Positions 22,433 to 30,925 of a DNA stretch of 41,101 nucleotides are shown here, piece by piece (positions within the stretch are counted from its first letter, which is position 1; each line of letters opens with the position of its first letter). This DNA comes from Candidatus Brocadia sp. WS118 (GTDB lineage Bacteria > Planctomycetota > Brocadiia > Brocadiales > Brocadiaceae): positions 1-41,101 of the forward strand of contig PHFX01000015.1 of NCBI GenBank assembly GCA_007618135.1, in the 5' to 3' direction. The position numbers were made by a program, and so were the translations under genes. The notes beneath the pieces are model-generated. The model worked only from the letters and a program-made list of their open reading frames with translations. It did not search any database and was not told where the DNA came from.

Positions 22433-24604
22433 CTATCCTCCTATCGTTTCAAAATACTCTACCTCATTCACTAGATTTTGTCCATTAGCTCCTGTTATCC
22501 GCTCACACACATCAAAATTAAACTCCCCTTGTTGTTCATTGGATATATATTCGAATATTTGCTTCCGCGTAAAACCAAACGGCTCAAAAAGCACAGTCAA
22601 AGCTCTCACGGCAAGTTTCTTATATTTGATCTTATCAGGATTATTTTTGTATTCCTCGGGTAAGACCGGGCCTTCAGTGGAATAAATGAATTCAATAAAC
22701 TGGCCCGGATTAAGATTAACCCCCTTCTTTGCCAATTTATCAACAATAACTTTCTGTGGGATATTATGCTTATACTCCGTTTTACTGATACAAATCAGGC
22801 TTGTTAGTAATGAAGGTTTAAAATTCGATATTTCCGCTAGAACTCGTCGCACATACTCACACACATATGGAATCTTCTCGGAAATACTTTCCTTTGAAGG
22901 ACAATCCCTCATTAGTTTTAATGCCTCTTCTTGAATGACCTTAATTATCTTTGGAACTGCTCTTTGCCGTAACTCGAGACCGCGGACTTTTGTCTCTCCA
23001 TTTAGAAAGACACCAAAATAGGTTGCAGGTAATGTCCGGTCTGGATCAATCCGGCTGGAAAGAAATACAATCCATTTAAACACACCTTCAAACGATACGG
23101 GAATTCCTATTTTTTGTTCAAGTTCTCTGTAAAAATCTTCGACATCTTCCCTTTTCATATTGGGCTTGGTGATATAAATACTGTCCACGATAGCGTGGAT
23201 CACCTCAAAACCTCGCTCCTCAGCCAGATGCAGACAATCTAAAATTGCTTTTCTTGCATATGCACAAATGGCCATGTGACTCGTTGGTACACCCAGTTTA
23301 AATTCCCTGTATCTTAAATATCCATAACAGCTCACCAAAACCCATTTTAAACCTTTTGCCCGTCGCTTATTAATGTCCGAAGGATGTTCTTTATAATACA
23401 TCCGTCGATCAATAAAAGGTTTTAATGCCCTGGGTATGAGACCCTTTTGTTTTCTAGACACCTTTACGGGCAAACACGGAATTTCTTCCAACGGCTCTTC
23501 ATCGGATAACATGCACTCAACAGAAATATTATGATTATAAATCAGCCACGGAAACATGCTGGTAAAGTCCAATTCAGCCACGTTTTGATGAAAGCCTAAC
23601 TTGGGGTCGATGGTTAGTCCTCCCCTGTCTGCTTTTAACATCGTGAACATGGATAGTGGCGGTTCAATGGGTTTCTCCTTAAACGGGATTATCATTCCCT
23701 CTCTCACCATCAACCGCACCAATGCAGTTTGAAATACCGCCCCAAAACTTCGAGATGCCGTCGGCTGAAATAACGTTCCTGATAGATCAACTAATTCCAT
23801 AATGCCTTCCAGGTCACACTCCGAGCCAACAAACGTTGAAGTATCTATCAATAATCTGCCTCGTAGGTGTATTGAATAGTCCTGATAGCGTACCTGGCTA
23901 TAACTCCAATATGAACGGCCACCACGATATTCGATTGGGGCATCATCCCATCGATGAAAATTAATCGGGATGTTATATTTTCTCATACGGCCCCACAGAT
24001 ACGGAATTAATGCGTATCCCCGTCTTAAACTGATGATGTCCGGATCAACACTTTTAAAAAGCAAAGAAAATTGACTTAAAATCTGATGCTCCTGCCCCTT
24101 TAGTTCAACGTCATTGAACATAATTCTTCTAACCGGGGAATCGAACCCCACTCCCATATCAAAAGAAGTAAGAACTTCTAAGGATAACGTTTGTAAGACA
24201 GGTTTCTTATTAGTGGTAACAGAACAAAAATTCCTGTCAGTAAATTCAACCAGACGGAACGGGTAAATATCCTTCTCGTAAAGAAACATCTGCTCCGGTT
24301 TTATATCTGCATTGTACAGAGCAATCTTGTGCCGGGTGATCCGTTCAATCATATGAACGTAATACTCAAACTGACTAAGAGACGGAATTGAAACCTGAAG
24401 AACAGATTTTGCTTCAAAATAGGTTTTCTTTTTAACAATTTTAAACGGGATGCGGTGAGAATTTAGATAAGGAATTCCATCGAGGTGAACATATACGGTC
24501 GATGTAAATGGGTATACCAGTCTCCTATTTTGTCCATCGGTGGTTTTAACCCACAGGACAATAGTATTTTCATGACGATATGAATCAATGACCCATCCGA
24601 TCAA
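22433..24604 (-). CDS. family B DNA polymerase (bacterial PolB, divergent)
   Basis: 723 aa; TTG start at 24604 with GGAG 7 bases before it. N-terminal domain with ALYNADIKPEQMFLYEKDIYPF as in archaeal-type PolB. Motif A LDFTSMFPWLI (Asp346), motif B GLKWVLVSCYGYL (Lys420, Tyr427, Gly428), motif C AIVDSIYI (Asp474). In motif C the first Asp of the usual DTD is replaced, leaving one. The exonuclease I site around 141-150 reads SLEVLTSFDM instead of the DxE pattern, so proofreading is probably weak or absent. Such a polymerase beside RecA/ImuA-like and SRAP genes points to translesion or gap-filling synthesis under damage. PolB2-like bacterial enzymes show similar loss of proofreading. Confidence 0.85.
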   Translation of the reverse strand: MIGWVIDSYRHENTIVLWVKTTDGQNRRLVYPFTSTVYVHLDGIPYLNSHRIPFKIVKKKTYFEAKSVLQVSIPSLSQFEYYVHMIERITRHKIALYNADIKPEQMFLYEKDIYPFRLVEFTDRNFCSVTTNKKPVLQTLSLEVLTSFDMGVGFDSPVRRIMFNDVELKGQEHQILSQFSLLFKSVDPDIISLRRGYALIPYLWGRMRKYNIPINFHRWDDAPIEYRGGRSYWSYSQVRYQDYSIHLRGRLLIDTSTFVGSECDLEGIMELVDLSGTLFQPTASRSFGAVFQTALVRLMVREGMIIPFKEKPIEPPLSMFTMLKADRGGLTIDPKLGFHQNVAELDFTSMFPWLIYNHNISVECMLSDEEPLEEIPCLPVKVSRKQKGLIPRALKPFIDRRMYYKEHPSDINKRRAKGLKWVLVSCYGYLRYREFKLGVPTSHMAICAYARKAILDCLHLAEERGFEVIHAIVDSIYITKPNMKREDVEDFYRELEQKIGIPVSFEGVFKWIVFLSSRIDPDRTLPATYFGVFLNGETKVRGLELRQRAVPKIIKVIQEEALKLMRDCPSKESISEKIPYVCEYVRRVLAEISNFKPSLLTSLICISKTEYKHNIPQKVIVDKLAKKGVNLNPGQFIEFIYSTEGPVLPEEYKNNPDKIKYKKLAVRALTVLFEPFGFTRKQIFEYISNEQQGEFNFDVCERITGANGQNLVNEVEYFETIGG

Positions 24605-24839
24605 CTTTTTTCTCCAGCATGCTTAAGTATTTTTCCTGTTCGATGAGAATGGCTAACAAGATTACTGCCCACACATCAATACTGCTGGCGTTGGATATTG
24701 CTCCTACATGCTTAAGCGGTTCATTGAGCAACTTTTCCAAAATCATCCGCTCATCTTTTCGTAATGCGTGTGAGAAATCATGTAATTCCGAAAGCACTAT
24801 ATCGATGATTTGCCGTTGAGAAGCAACCGTATGTCCCAT
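24585..24839 (-). CDS. small helical protein in the polymerase operon
   Basis: 84 aa; ATG at 24839 sharing one base with the preceding stop (TAATG), GGGGGAACTA before it. Overlaps the polymerase start by 20 bp. All-helical, with a hydrophobic helix near 55-68 (DVWAVILLAILIEQEKYL) and charged ends. Unknown; by position possibly a small adaptor linking the RecA-like protein to the polymerase, as ImuB-type proteins do in imuABC mutasomes. Confidence 0.65.
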   Translation of the reverse strand: MGHTVASQRQIIDIVLSELHDFSHALRKDERMILEKLLNEPLKHVGAISNASSIDVWAVILLAILIEQEKYLSMLEKKVDRMGH

Positions 24840-25276
24840 TAGTTCCCCCTTATTTCTCTACAGTATTTTTGGGCAAAGGTGTATTGTTCAGAATTCGGGT
24901 ACACGCCAACAACAATGTCATGAGAATCTCCGATTTTTCTCATCAGTTCCCAAGCATGAATGTTAATATCTCTATTTTCCTTTTCATTGTGGTAATTCAA
25001 AAGATGATCAGAGGTGGTGACAACAATGATCTTCACTTGCAGTTTTTTGGCATACAGGGGGACACGCCGTAGTACGTCCCGGAACTTATGCAGAAGTTCC
25101 AGCTCAAAAACGTAAATTCGTTGCATTATTTCGAGATTAACTTGAGGATAGTACCTGTGCGGATCGGCAGAATTAGCGCAATCAATGAGAATTGCTGGTA
25201 GGGCTTTAATTGCGTACTGAATTAATTCCTGATTTATACCTCTTTGACTTTTGCCGATAAGCCCGATGAGCGCCAT
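24839..25276 (-). CDS. RecA/ImuA-like small protein
   Basis: 145 aa, first gene of the operon. ILIDCANSADPHRYYP (about 30-45) and KIIVVTTSDHLLNYHN (about 81-96) look like the two beta-strand ends of a RecA/Rad55 core, with Asp and Ser/Thr-Asp at their tips. The Walker A loop at the N-terminus (LIGKSQRG) is reduced and lacks a standard GKT/S, so ATP hydrolysis is doubtful. ImuA and related RecA paralogues of mutasome cassettes are similar in lacking full motifs. Assignment rests on pattern and context. Confidence 0.5.
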   Translation of the reverse strand: MALIGLIGKSQRGINQELIQYAIKALPAILIDCANSADPHRYYPQVNLEIMQRIYVFELELLHKFRDVLRRVPLYAKKLQVKIIVVTTSDHLLNYHNEKENRDINIHAWELMRKIGDSHDIVVGVYPNSEQYTFAQKYCREIRGN

Positions 25277-25299
25277 TTGACTTCCTCACTTTGTTTTGG

Positions 25300-25328
25300 A
25301 TAATACCACACATATGTATGGAAGTCAA
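25300..25328 (-). promoter_or_regulatory. sigma-70 promoter with palindromic operator in spacer (LexA-like)
   Basis: On the minus strand TTGACT (25328-25323), a 17-base spacer and TATTAT (25305-25300) give a near-consensus promoter 24 bp before the first ATG of the operon. The spacer contains CCATACATATGTGTGG (25306-25321), a 16-bp palindrome with one mismatch and core ACATATGT. A repressor bound there would block RNA polymerase. Core and context (SRAP, PolB, RecA-like) make LexA the best candidate. No LexA gene is in the window. Confidence 0.75.
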
Positions 25329-25361
25329 CGAACCTATAGCCATGGGAGTTGAGGAAGAGCG

Positions 25362-25931
25362 TTATGGGGGAGTCGTAAGGTCTGATGTTTGTAAATCACA
25401 CTGTTTTAAGAGTGACAGCGTCCTAAGAACTTCATCATCATAATTGCTTGTCAATATTGCTTTCCGAAGCTCCGGCAAGATTTGATCACGAAAACTTAAT
25501 ACATCAACTCTAAAACCATATTGCTTTTTGTAGCTTACTAGAAACTTCCTTAAAGCTACATCATCTTTTACAGCCCAGGTGACAAATATTCTATTGATCT
25601 TGGAAGGAGCAAATCCAATTCTTTGGTATGCCTGGAGGATACTGTCAAAATATTCCTTCCCCTTTACATAATCTGTTTTCTTTCCCTCACGTTTTGGTGG
25701 CAAACCTCGAAACTTCTTATTAAAAATCTCATGTAAATCCTCTGTTGAATGCCACCAATTCTTACTGTGAGTAACTGAACTTTCAATGTGGTATTGCTTG
25801 CTTGTTTTCAAATTGTATGCCAGCAGATCAACTTGTCGGTTATTACCAGATTTTATTTTTAAATCTGTAATTGTAAAACACTCTTTACAATACCGAAAAT
25901 AGCATTCAACTATATGTTCCACAGCATTCAT
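25362..25931 (-). CDS. PD-(D/E)XK nuclease-like protein, third gene of the Argonaute operon
   Basis: 189 aa, ends the operon 13 bp after the short Argonaute. The N-terminal 60 residues show ITDLKIKSGNNRQVDLLAYN, then KQYHIESSVTHSKNW: Asp in QVDLLA and Glu in HIESS with the spacing of a PD-(D/E)XK core, but the final Lys is Ser (ESS), as in some degenerate or variant members. The remainder is alpha/beta without clear motifs. It could be a nuclease, a nucleic-acid-binding partner or a regulator of the SPARTA-like pair. Uncertain. Confidence 0.5.
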   Translation of the reverse strand: MNAVEHIVECYFRYCKECFTITDLKIKSGNNRQVDLLAYNLKTSKQYHIESSVTHSKNWWHSTEDLHEIFNKKFRGLPPKREGKKTDYVKGKEYFDSILQAYQRIGFAPSKINRIFVTWAVKDDVALRKFLVSYKKQYGFRVDVLSFRDQILPELRKAILTSNYDDEVLRTLSLLKQCDLQTSDLTTPP

Positions 25932-25944
25932 TTCTATTGCCCAT

Positions 25945-27468
25945 CTAGATATAATGTTTAAATGACAAGACCTCTGATTTAATGGATTTACCCGCTGTCA
26001 ATACTTCGCCAATAGAGTCTGCGAATCTCAAGGTTACAGGTAATCCGTCAGCAAATTTACAAGAATTATAATTTAACTTTGTTAGGGCCAGTATATCTCT
26101 ACAAACAATTTTTAGATCGGATATGCCCCTGGTTATTTCGACACTTAGTGGATTCGGCGTCTCGGCCCCCATCTGAGTTTGAAGGCGTGGAATAAAACCT
26201 TTTGTCCAAAGAAAAGCATTTCTTTCACTAATCGTCAAAGTAGCACCTCGTGGTACACAGTAAGTAAAATCGCGGTATAACTTAAATCCACTATCGTTTC
26301 GGATTCGAATACCAACGATTTGACTTTTGTCGGTTGCGGCTTCCTGAAAGCCCTCCCATTCATCATCGTCAAAATAAGTTCGGGCATGTATAAATACTTC
26401 TTCCGGATATTTGTTGTTAGGGGACTTGAGTTTAAATGCTTCAAGCGACTTGCTCAATAAATCAAATGCGTCTTCCTTTGATAAATGAAACTCTTTGGTA
26501 ATAGGATTATACCAAGGTCCGATATTTCCTCTAAACACCATACCATCGCCAGAATCCAAAAACATCTGCGCGGCACAGCAAGCGTTCTTATTCATCATGT
26601 CTGTTTCTGATTTCTTATAGACCAGCCCCAAATAACAAACACCATCCCTCACGTCACCCAAGCGCCAAGGCAAGCCCCCTGATTTGTAATATAAAGCGGT
26701 TGCTATGTTCCACGCTTTGTCCGCGTCAAATTTCCTTTCGTAATCGATTTTCTTATCGGAATTCCAAATGTGATCGTATGCGATTTTGCTTTCACGGATG
26801 ATTTGAGTTACAACTCTATGATTCAACAACTTAGCTTTTAGTTGATTGTGAAAATCAATTTCAAATTGGTAAGCTTCTTTTAGCTGTTTCATGTCATCGA
26901 AAAGAAATTCTTGAGTAGAATATCGGTCTTTCTTACTTAGTGAATACCTGACATTGTCCTCAGAGGCGGGTATGTGGGAATTGGGCCGTCCAAAAGTATA
27001 TATTTCTTCAGGAATTGCGACGAACCAGACGAGAACCGGGATCTCCTCGCTATTGTTGTAATTTATTATCCCATCCACAAACAAGTTGGTAAGGTTGTGC
27101 ACCCTCTGATGACCGTTTGTGTATTTCAGATATTTATCTATATCCGATTTCGGAACATCGATTTCGACAAAATTGTCGAAATTAATATAAATGCCGTATG
27201 CGGCCTCTAATCCCGGGAAATACGGCCGAGCTATGTCTTTTTCACTACTCCATACCGGTTTATGCAGTAACTCGAGATATTTTCTTAGATAACCTCTCTG
27301 CGTTTTTGGGCCGATGACTCCGACACTAATTGGCCCTTGAATTTTGTCTTTTGTAAACGGCCCAAACAGAGTAATCCCATCTCTAGGATCGCTCATTTTC
27401 TGTGAGTACGCAAAGGTCAAGGATGGTTCTTTAGTGTAAAACAATTCTGTTTTTTCTTTAAGTTTCAT
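25945..27468 (-). CDS. short prokaryotic Argonaute (MID-PIWI, SPARTA type)
   Basis: 507 aa from the ATG at 27468, overlapping TIR-APAZ by 11 bp (a GTG at 27501 opens a slightly longer frame). Length and layout fit short pAgos: MID domain about 120-260, PIWI about 270-500 with YYKSGGLPWRLG, CYLGLVYKK, MVFRGNIGPW and EVFIHARTYFDDDEW. The PIWI tetrad is not seen in full, as in the short pAgos, which do not slice. The partner encoded upstream is TIR-APAZ, so this is the guide-binding half of a SPARTA system: guide RNA plus target DNA binding triggers NAD(P) hydrolysis by the TIR partner and cell death. Confidence 0.88.
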   Translation of the reverse strand: MKLKEKTELFYTKEPSLTFAYSQKMSDPRDGITLFGPFTKDKIQGPISVGVIGPKTQRGYLRKYLELLHKPVWSSEKDIARPYFPGLEAAYGIYINFDNFVEIDVPKSDIDKYLKYTNGHQRVHNLTNLFVDGIINYNNSEEIPVLVWFVAIPEEIYTFGRPNSHIPASEDNVRYSLSKKDRYSTQEFLFDDMKQLKEAYQFEIDFHNQLKAKLLNHRVVTQIIRESKIAYDHIWNSDKKIDYERKFDADKAWNIATALYYKSGGLPWRLGDVRDGVCYLGLVYKKSETDMMNKNACCAAQMFLDSGDGMVFRGNIGPWYNPITKEFHLSKEDAFDLLSKSLEAFKLKSPNNKYPEEVFIHARTYFDDDEWEGFQEAATDKSQIVGIRIRNDSGFKLYRDFTYCVPRGATLTISERNAFLWTKGFIPRLQTQMGAETPNPLSVEITRGISDLKIVCRDILALTKLNYNSCKFADGLPVTLRFADSIGEVLTAGKSIKSEVLSFKHYI

Positions 27469-28921
27469 TTGTTTGGTCCAAATTTTCCATTTCCTCGGCA
27501 CTTTTCACATTCAGGATATTTTGTCTAAGCTTATTTGTTGGTTCCATGTAACCAAAATCCGACCAGTACGTTTTTGTATATGGTTCGAATTCTAAGGTAA
27601 ATTCCTGGTTCAATTTGATTGAAATTTTTCCGTCCTCGCTTTTTAAACCGTGCAAATAGGCAATCAATAAATCCCGCCATGCCGCATTATAAATATTTTT
27701 CCCTTTTTGTCGTCTATGGGTATGAATTTTACCCTTATCATTCCAGAGCTGAAAACCATCATTAGTGAAAACGATATGGCTTTTCAAACTGAAGCAAACT
27801 TTCGGATAGAGGATGGTTTGATTCGATACGGCAAAATGCCATTTACCTAAGTTCAAATAGCGCCCTATTAGATTCTTAGTTTTTTCTCTCCCCTCTTTTC
27901 TATATAGGTATTCAAACTTTACTTTTGAGGAAGGTAGTGTTTTTGGCGTATAGTAATAGGCTAGTTTCTTATTGGCTAATGTATCCCAGAAAAGTCCTCG
28001 GTACTTCATTAGTTTGTGAAATACACTACTCAATAGCCTTTTGAGATGATTGGCGGCATCTTTGGAGGTCGGAAAATCTTTTGATTCAAAGCCGTCTAAA
28101 ATATCAGACACCTTGAGTTCAAAGATTGCTTTAGGTTTTACGTTAAACTTTACTCCATCTTTTTCTAATTCCAATGAAAAATCGGAATCGAAAGTGGCCA
28201 GTACATTTGAAATTTTTCCGACAGGAAATGTATTTTCACGGTAGTAAAGTTCTTGAGCTTCTGAGTCGGTATTGAACTGATATAAGTGCAGTTTTTCGGG
28301 GAGGTTGGGAATTTGCCACCAGTTAGTGTAGTATAGTTCCTTCTTTGAAGTAATTTCACTCTCTGTGATATAGGATTTGGCATACCAGTCGTGAAATGAG
28401 GCGTCAAATTGCCCTTCGGGCATTTTCTCAACACCGTCTTTCTCCAACTTTCTTACCAGTTGACGTAAGCCTATTGGCCAACTATCCGCAAAATGGATAT
28501 GATTTAGCCTGTTGGCACCAATAAATAGATCATATACCGAGGCGTCAAGATTTAAAAGAATAATGTGATCCTTCAGGTCGTAACTTTTGGCAATGGATTC
28601 GGCAAGACAAAATTCTTTGTCAATACCATCCTTTAGTTGACCGGGGTTATTAGGTGTACAAATGTTTTTTGAATAGACTAGGAGATATTTGATGGCATCG
28701 TTTCTTAGAACGTGATCGATTTCCTGCCAAGTTTTCTCTCCACCAATGAGATGATTCTTGTCGATCCAAACTTTATATCCTAAAAGCTGTAATCTTGAAG
28801 CAAGCCAAATGGCAAAATTGTTGTCTTCAGGTGTAGCATGGCCAATAACAAGAACGTCCCGTAACTTTATTTGCAGTTCAGTGGTCTGGAGGTCACTAAT
28901 TGGAATGATTTGATTGTTCAT
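27458..28921 (-). CDS. TIR-APAZ effector (SPARTA type)
   Basis: 487 aa. TIR domain about 20-150: VLVIGHATPEDNNFAIWLASRL, YKVWIDKNHLIGGEKTWQEI, KYLLVYSKN, then DKEFCLAESIA with Glu103/Glu108 as possible catalytic glutamate. The C-terminal two-thirds (about 190-470) is the APAZ region that docks on the short Argonaute (ATFDSDFSLELEKDGVKFNV, then KCVFSLKSHIVF-like strands). Expected activity: NAD(P)ase after target recognition, abortive defence against invading plasmids. It overlaps the pAgo gene, as in known SPARTA operons. Confidence 0.88.
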   Translation of the reverse strand: MNNQIIPISDLQTTELQIKLRDVLVIGHATPEDNNFAIWLASRLQLLGYKVWIDKNHLIGGEKTWQEIDHVLRNDAIKYLLVYSKNICTPNNPGQLKDGIDKEFCLAESIAKSYDLKDHIILLNLDASVYDLFIGANRLNHIHFADSWPIGLRQLVRKLEKDGVEKMPEGQFDASFHDWYAKSYITESEITSKKELYYTNWWQIPNLPEKLHLYQFNTDSEAQELYYRENTFPVGKISNVLATFDSDFSLELEKDGVKFNVKPKAIFELKVSDILDGFESKDFPTSKDAANHLKRLLSSVFHKLMKYRGLFWDTLANKKLAYYYTPKTLPSSKVKFEYLYRKEGREKTKNLIGRYLNLGKWHFAVSNQTILYPKVCFSLKSHIVFTNDGFQLWNDKGKIHTHRRQKGKNIYNAAWRDLLIAYLHGLKSEDGKISIKLNQEFTLEFEPYTKTYWSDFGYMEPTNKLRQNILNVKSAEEMENLDQTNET

Positions 28922-28936
28922 GTTCTAAAATGAAAA

Positions 28937-28972
28937 AAACCCTCACGAGGCATAATTTCCCTGTGAAGGTTT
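28937..28972. terminator. bidirectional terminator upstream of TIR-APAZ
   Basis: AAACC-TCAC arms pair with GTGA-GGTTT (one mismatch); seven A to the left become a T-run on the minus strand, and TTTTT follows on the plus strand. It separates the DUF488 operon from the SPARTA operon. The rest of the gap to 29096 contains a 5-bp stem (CGTGG/CCACG) and nothing else clear. Confidence 0.65.
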
Positions 28973-29096
28973 TTATTGTTTCTCGTGGCGGATTTACTCC
29001 TTCGAACTTCACCACGTACTACCCATTGTGTATCCTATTTTTAGTGTACCTCTATATGGTACCATTGTCAAGCACGTTCTAAGCCTGAGGTGTGGG

Positions 29097-29765
29097 CTAT
29101 ACCTGAATCACCGATGCGACAAGTTTAAAACAAGCGTTGTCCTGACCTGTAAAGGGTTCTGATAAACTGATACACAAGTATACGTGACCACATTTTAGGC
29201 TGTGCTTGCCTACATTTTTTTTGAGATATTTGTCTTCAACTTCGATATCAGTTACACGAAAGTCATAATCAGTATTATTATAGGCAAATACTCCTCTAAC
29301 TTTCTTCTTTATGTTCCCATTCGGATAGGTATAATCTTCACGCACCAAATGAAATGAGGAGGGTTTAATTAAATAGAGCGAAGATTTTATCGTACTGTTT
29401 TTCCAATACGCTTGCGGCACCCTATCTTGCCTCTCATCGACCAACCATAAATTGCTTGGGTGATCACAAATATTGTCTAATTTCTTGACATCATACAGGC
29501 CAACCTTTTTCCACGCGGTTGTTTCACTGTTCAAATAGTTCTCTGGGTGACACACTGACGGTTTAGTTGATTCTAGTTTTATTTGAATAATATCGAGGAC
29601 TCGCACCTGATTCCCGTCCGAATATGTAATGTGGTCTTGAGATAACCCCTCGTCGTCGCCCTCACTTACAGGCCTAATCCACTTTTTGCCATCCTCAGTT
29701 TTCCCTGCGACACATCGTCCCTGATGTTTCCTAGAATTTGCTAAGCATATGATTGTGTAATTCAT
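29097..29765 (-). CDS. probable dual-OB nucleic-acid-binding protein
   Basis: 222 aa from the ATG at 29765, 8 bp after the preceding DUF488 stop; the longer frame to 29846 would overlap that gene. Begins MNYTIICLANSRKHQGRCVAG, then KWIRPVSEGDDEGL; ends GHVYLCISLSEPF near the C-terminus. I recognise the opening CLANSxKxxGRCVAG and the WxRPVS motif as those of proteins regularly encoded next to DUF488, described as dual OB domains. Third gene of the operon. Likely binds DNA or RNA; role unknown. Confidence 0.6.
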   Translation of the reverse strand: MNYTIICLANSRKHQGRCVAGKTEDGKKWIRPVSEGDDEGLSQDHITYSDGNQVRVLDIIQIKLESTKPSVCHPENYLNSETTAWKKVGLYDVKKLDNICDHPSNLWLVDERQDRVPQAYWKNSTIKSSLYLIKPSSFHLVREDYTYPNGNIKKKVRGVFAYNNTDYDFRVTDIEVEDKYLKKNVGKHSLKCGHVYLCISLSEPFTGQDNACFKLVASVIQV

Positions 29766-29773
29766 GTCCGTAA

Positions 29774-30211
29774 TCAGGTTAAATGTATGATGTTGATATT
29801 GCCTAAATGATTGGCAAGATAATTTGCCAAGAGCGACCGATGGCAATGCTTGGGTAAGTGTTCACTACACAAAAAGCAGGCGTCTTCTAGGAGTTTCGAG
29901 TCAGATGTGTTCAATACTTTTCTATTCTCTAGTAGTGCCAAATACTTCTTTGAGTATTCCTCCCAACTCATTAGTTTATTCTTAAATCCTTTGAGAATGT
30001 CCTCAGTCGGTGCAAATTCGGGCATATAGATATATTCAATGCCGCTAATTTCAGATAGAAAATATTTAAGATCATCTTTTTTTGCAAATCCCGCCAATTG
30101 TGACTTATTGTTTAACCTGGTATCTATTAATCGTTTCACTTTGTTACGCATCAACAATTCGAAAAATTGCTGAGCTGATTTACCGGTAAAGCCAATTGTG
30201 TATAAATTCAT
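29774..30211 (-). CDS. DUF488 family protein (second copy)
   Basis: 145 aa. Family motifs: YTIGFTGKSAQQFFELL (start), LIDTR (27-33 region), and CSEHLPKHCHRSLLANYL near the C-terminus, where the C(S)E..HCHR cluster is the DUF488 hallmark. ATG overlaps the upstream stop by 4 bp (ATGA). Two DUF488 copies and the OB protein form a tight three-gene operon. Biochemistry of DUF488 is not established to my knowledge; nucleic-acid or metal-dependent chemistry is suspected from the Cys/His cluster. Confidence 0.85.
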   Translation of the reverse strand: MNLYTIGFTGKSAQQFFELLMRNKVKRLIDTRLNNKSQLAGFAKKDDLKYFLSEISGIEYIYMPEFAPTEDILKGFKNKLMSWEEYSKKYLALLENRKVLNTSDSKLLEDACFLCSEHLPKHCHRSLLANYLANHLGNINIIHLT

Positions 30212-30846
30212 GCTTCTTCTTTTACCCTTTCGGCACTATAGGCAACTACTTTGTTCCGTTCTATGTATGCTTTTTCCAAAGCCTGCTCTTGTGAAAGATT
30301 CGCTTCAAAAAGTCGAAATTGGCTCATCTCATTTTGGTACTTCTGCAAAAGCAAATTCTCCAAGTCCCTTTGATCTAGAAACTCGCCATCATCTAGAATA
30401 TGTTTTATCCGCACGCCTTGTTCAGATAGGGCTTTTGAGACCAACAAAAACCTATGACAATCCAACGGGTCTTTTTCAGAACACATTAACGATATGTTAA
30501 ATCCCTTTTTAATATTGCGAATTAAGGTTTGAATACCCTCCTGAAATACGTCCTTCTTCATGACTTTGCTATAATCAACTACCCCGTCAGCGTATAGTAG
30601 GTCCGGTTCAAAATATCGCCCCCCAAGTTTGTCCCCCATGTAAATATAGAGGATTTGATTTTTTTTCAATTCCCCCGAGAGGTTTTCTTTATTGAATTGT
30701 GGAACAAACTTGCTATAGGGGGAACTTCTAACATCTACCAAACAATTTATGCTGTGTTTTCTTAGAAGCCCTAGAAAAACCTCAGTAGCAAAATTAGAGT
30801 GTCCGATTGTAAAGCATTTCATTTGATGGTTATTCTTTGTATCCAT
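30208..30846 (-). CDS. DUF488 family protein (first copy)
   Basis: 212 aa from the ATG at 30846, preceded by AAAGGA; upstream ATG (30852) and TTG (30873) are alternatives. Core motifs FTIGHSNFATEVFLGLL, CLVDVRSSPYSKFVPQFNKE, YMGDKLGGR and LMCSEKDPLDCHRFLLVSKAL are all typical. Longer than the second copy by a helical tail (about 165-212). The two copies are diverged, so a heteromeric pair is plausible. Confidence 0.88.
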   Translation of the reverse strand: MDTKNNHQMKCFTIGHSNFATEVFLGLLRKHSINCLVDVRSSPYSKFVPQFNKENLSGELKKNQILYIYMGDKLGGRYFEPDLLYADGVVDYSKVMKKDVFQEGIQTLIRNIKKGFNISLMCSEKDPLDCHRFLLVSKALSEQGVRIKHILDDGEFLDQRDLENLLLQKYQNEMSQFRLFEANLSQEQALEKAYIERNKVVAYSAERVKEEA

Positions 30847-30925
30847 TACCATTTTCCTTTTGACTTTCGACAATATTATAACCGAAACGTCTTGAAAACC
30901 AAACCATTTCTATATGATTCCATTT

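Noticed and set aside
28981-29020. tRNA-like 3' end on the minus strand (GTTCGAA near GCCACG)
   Set aside because: Only a 5-bp stem forms; no D or anticodon arm can be built around it.
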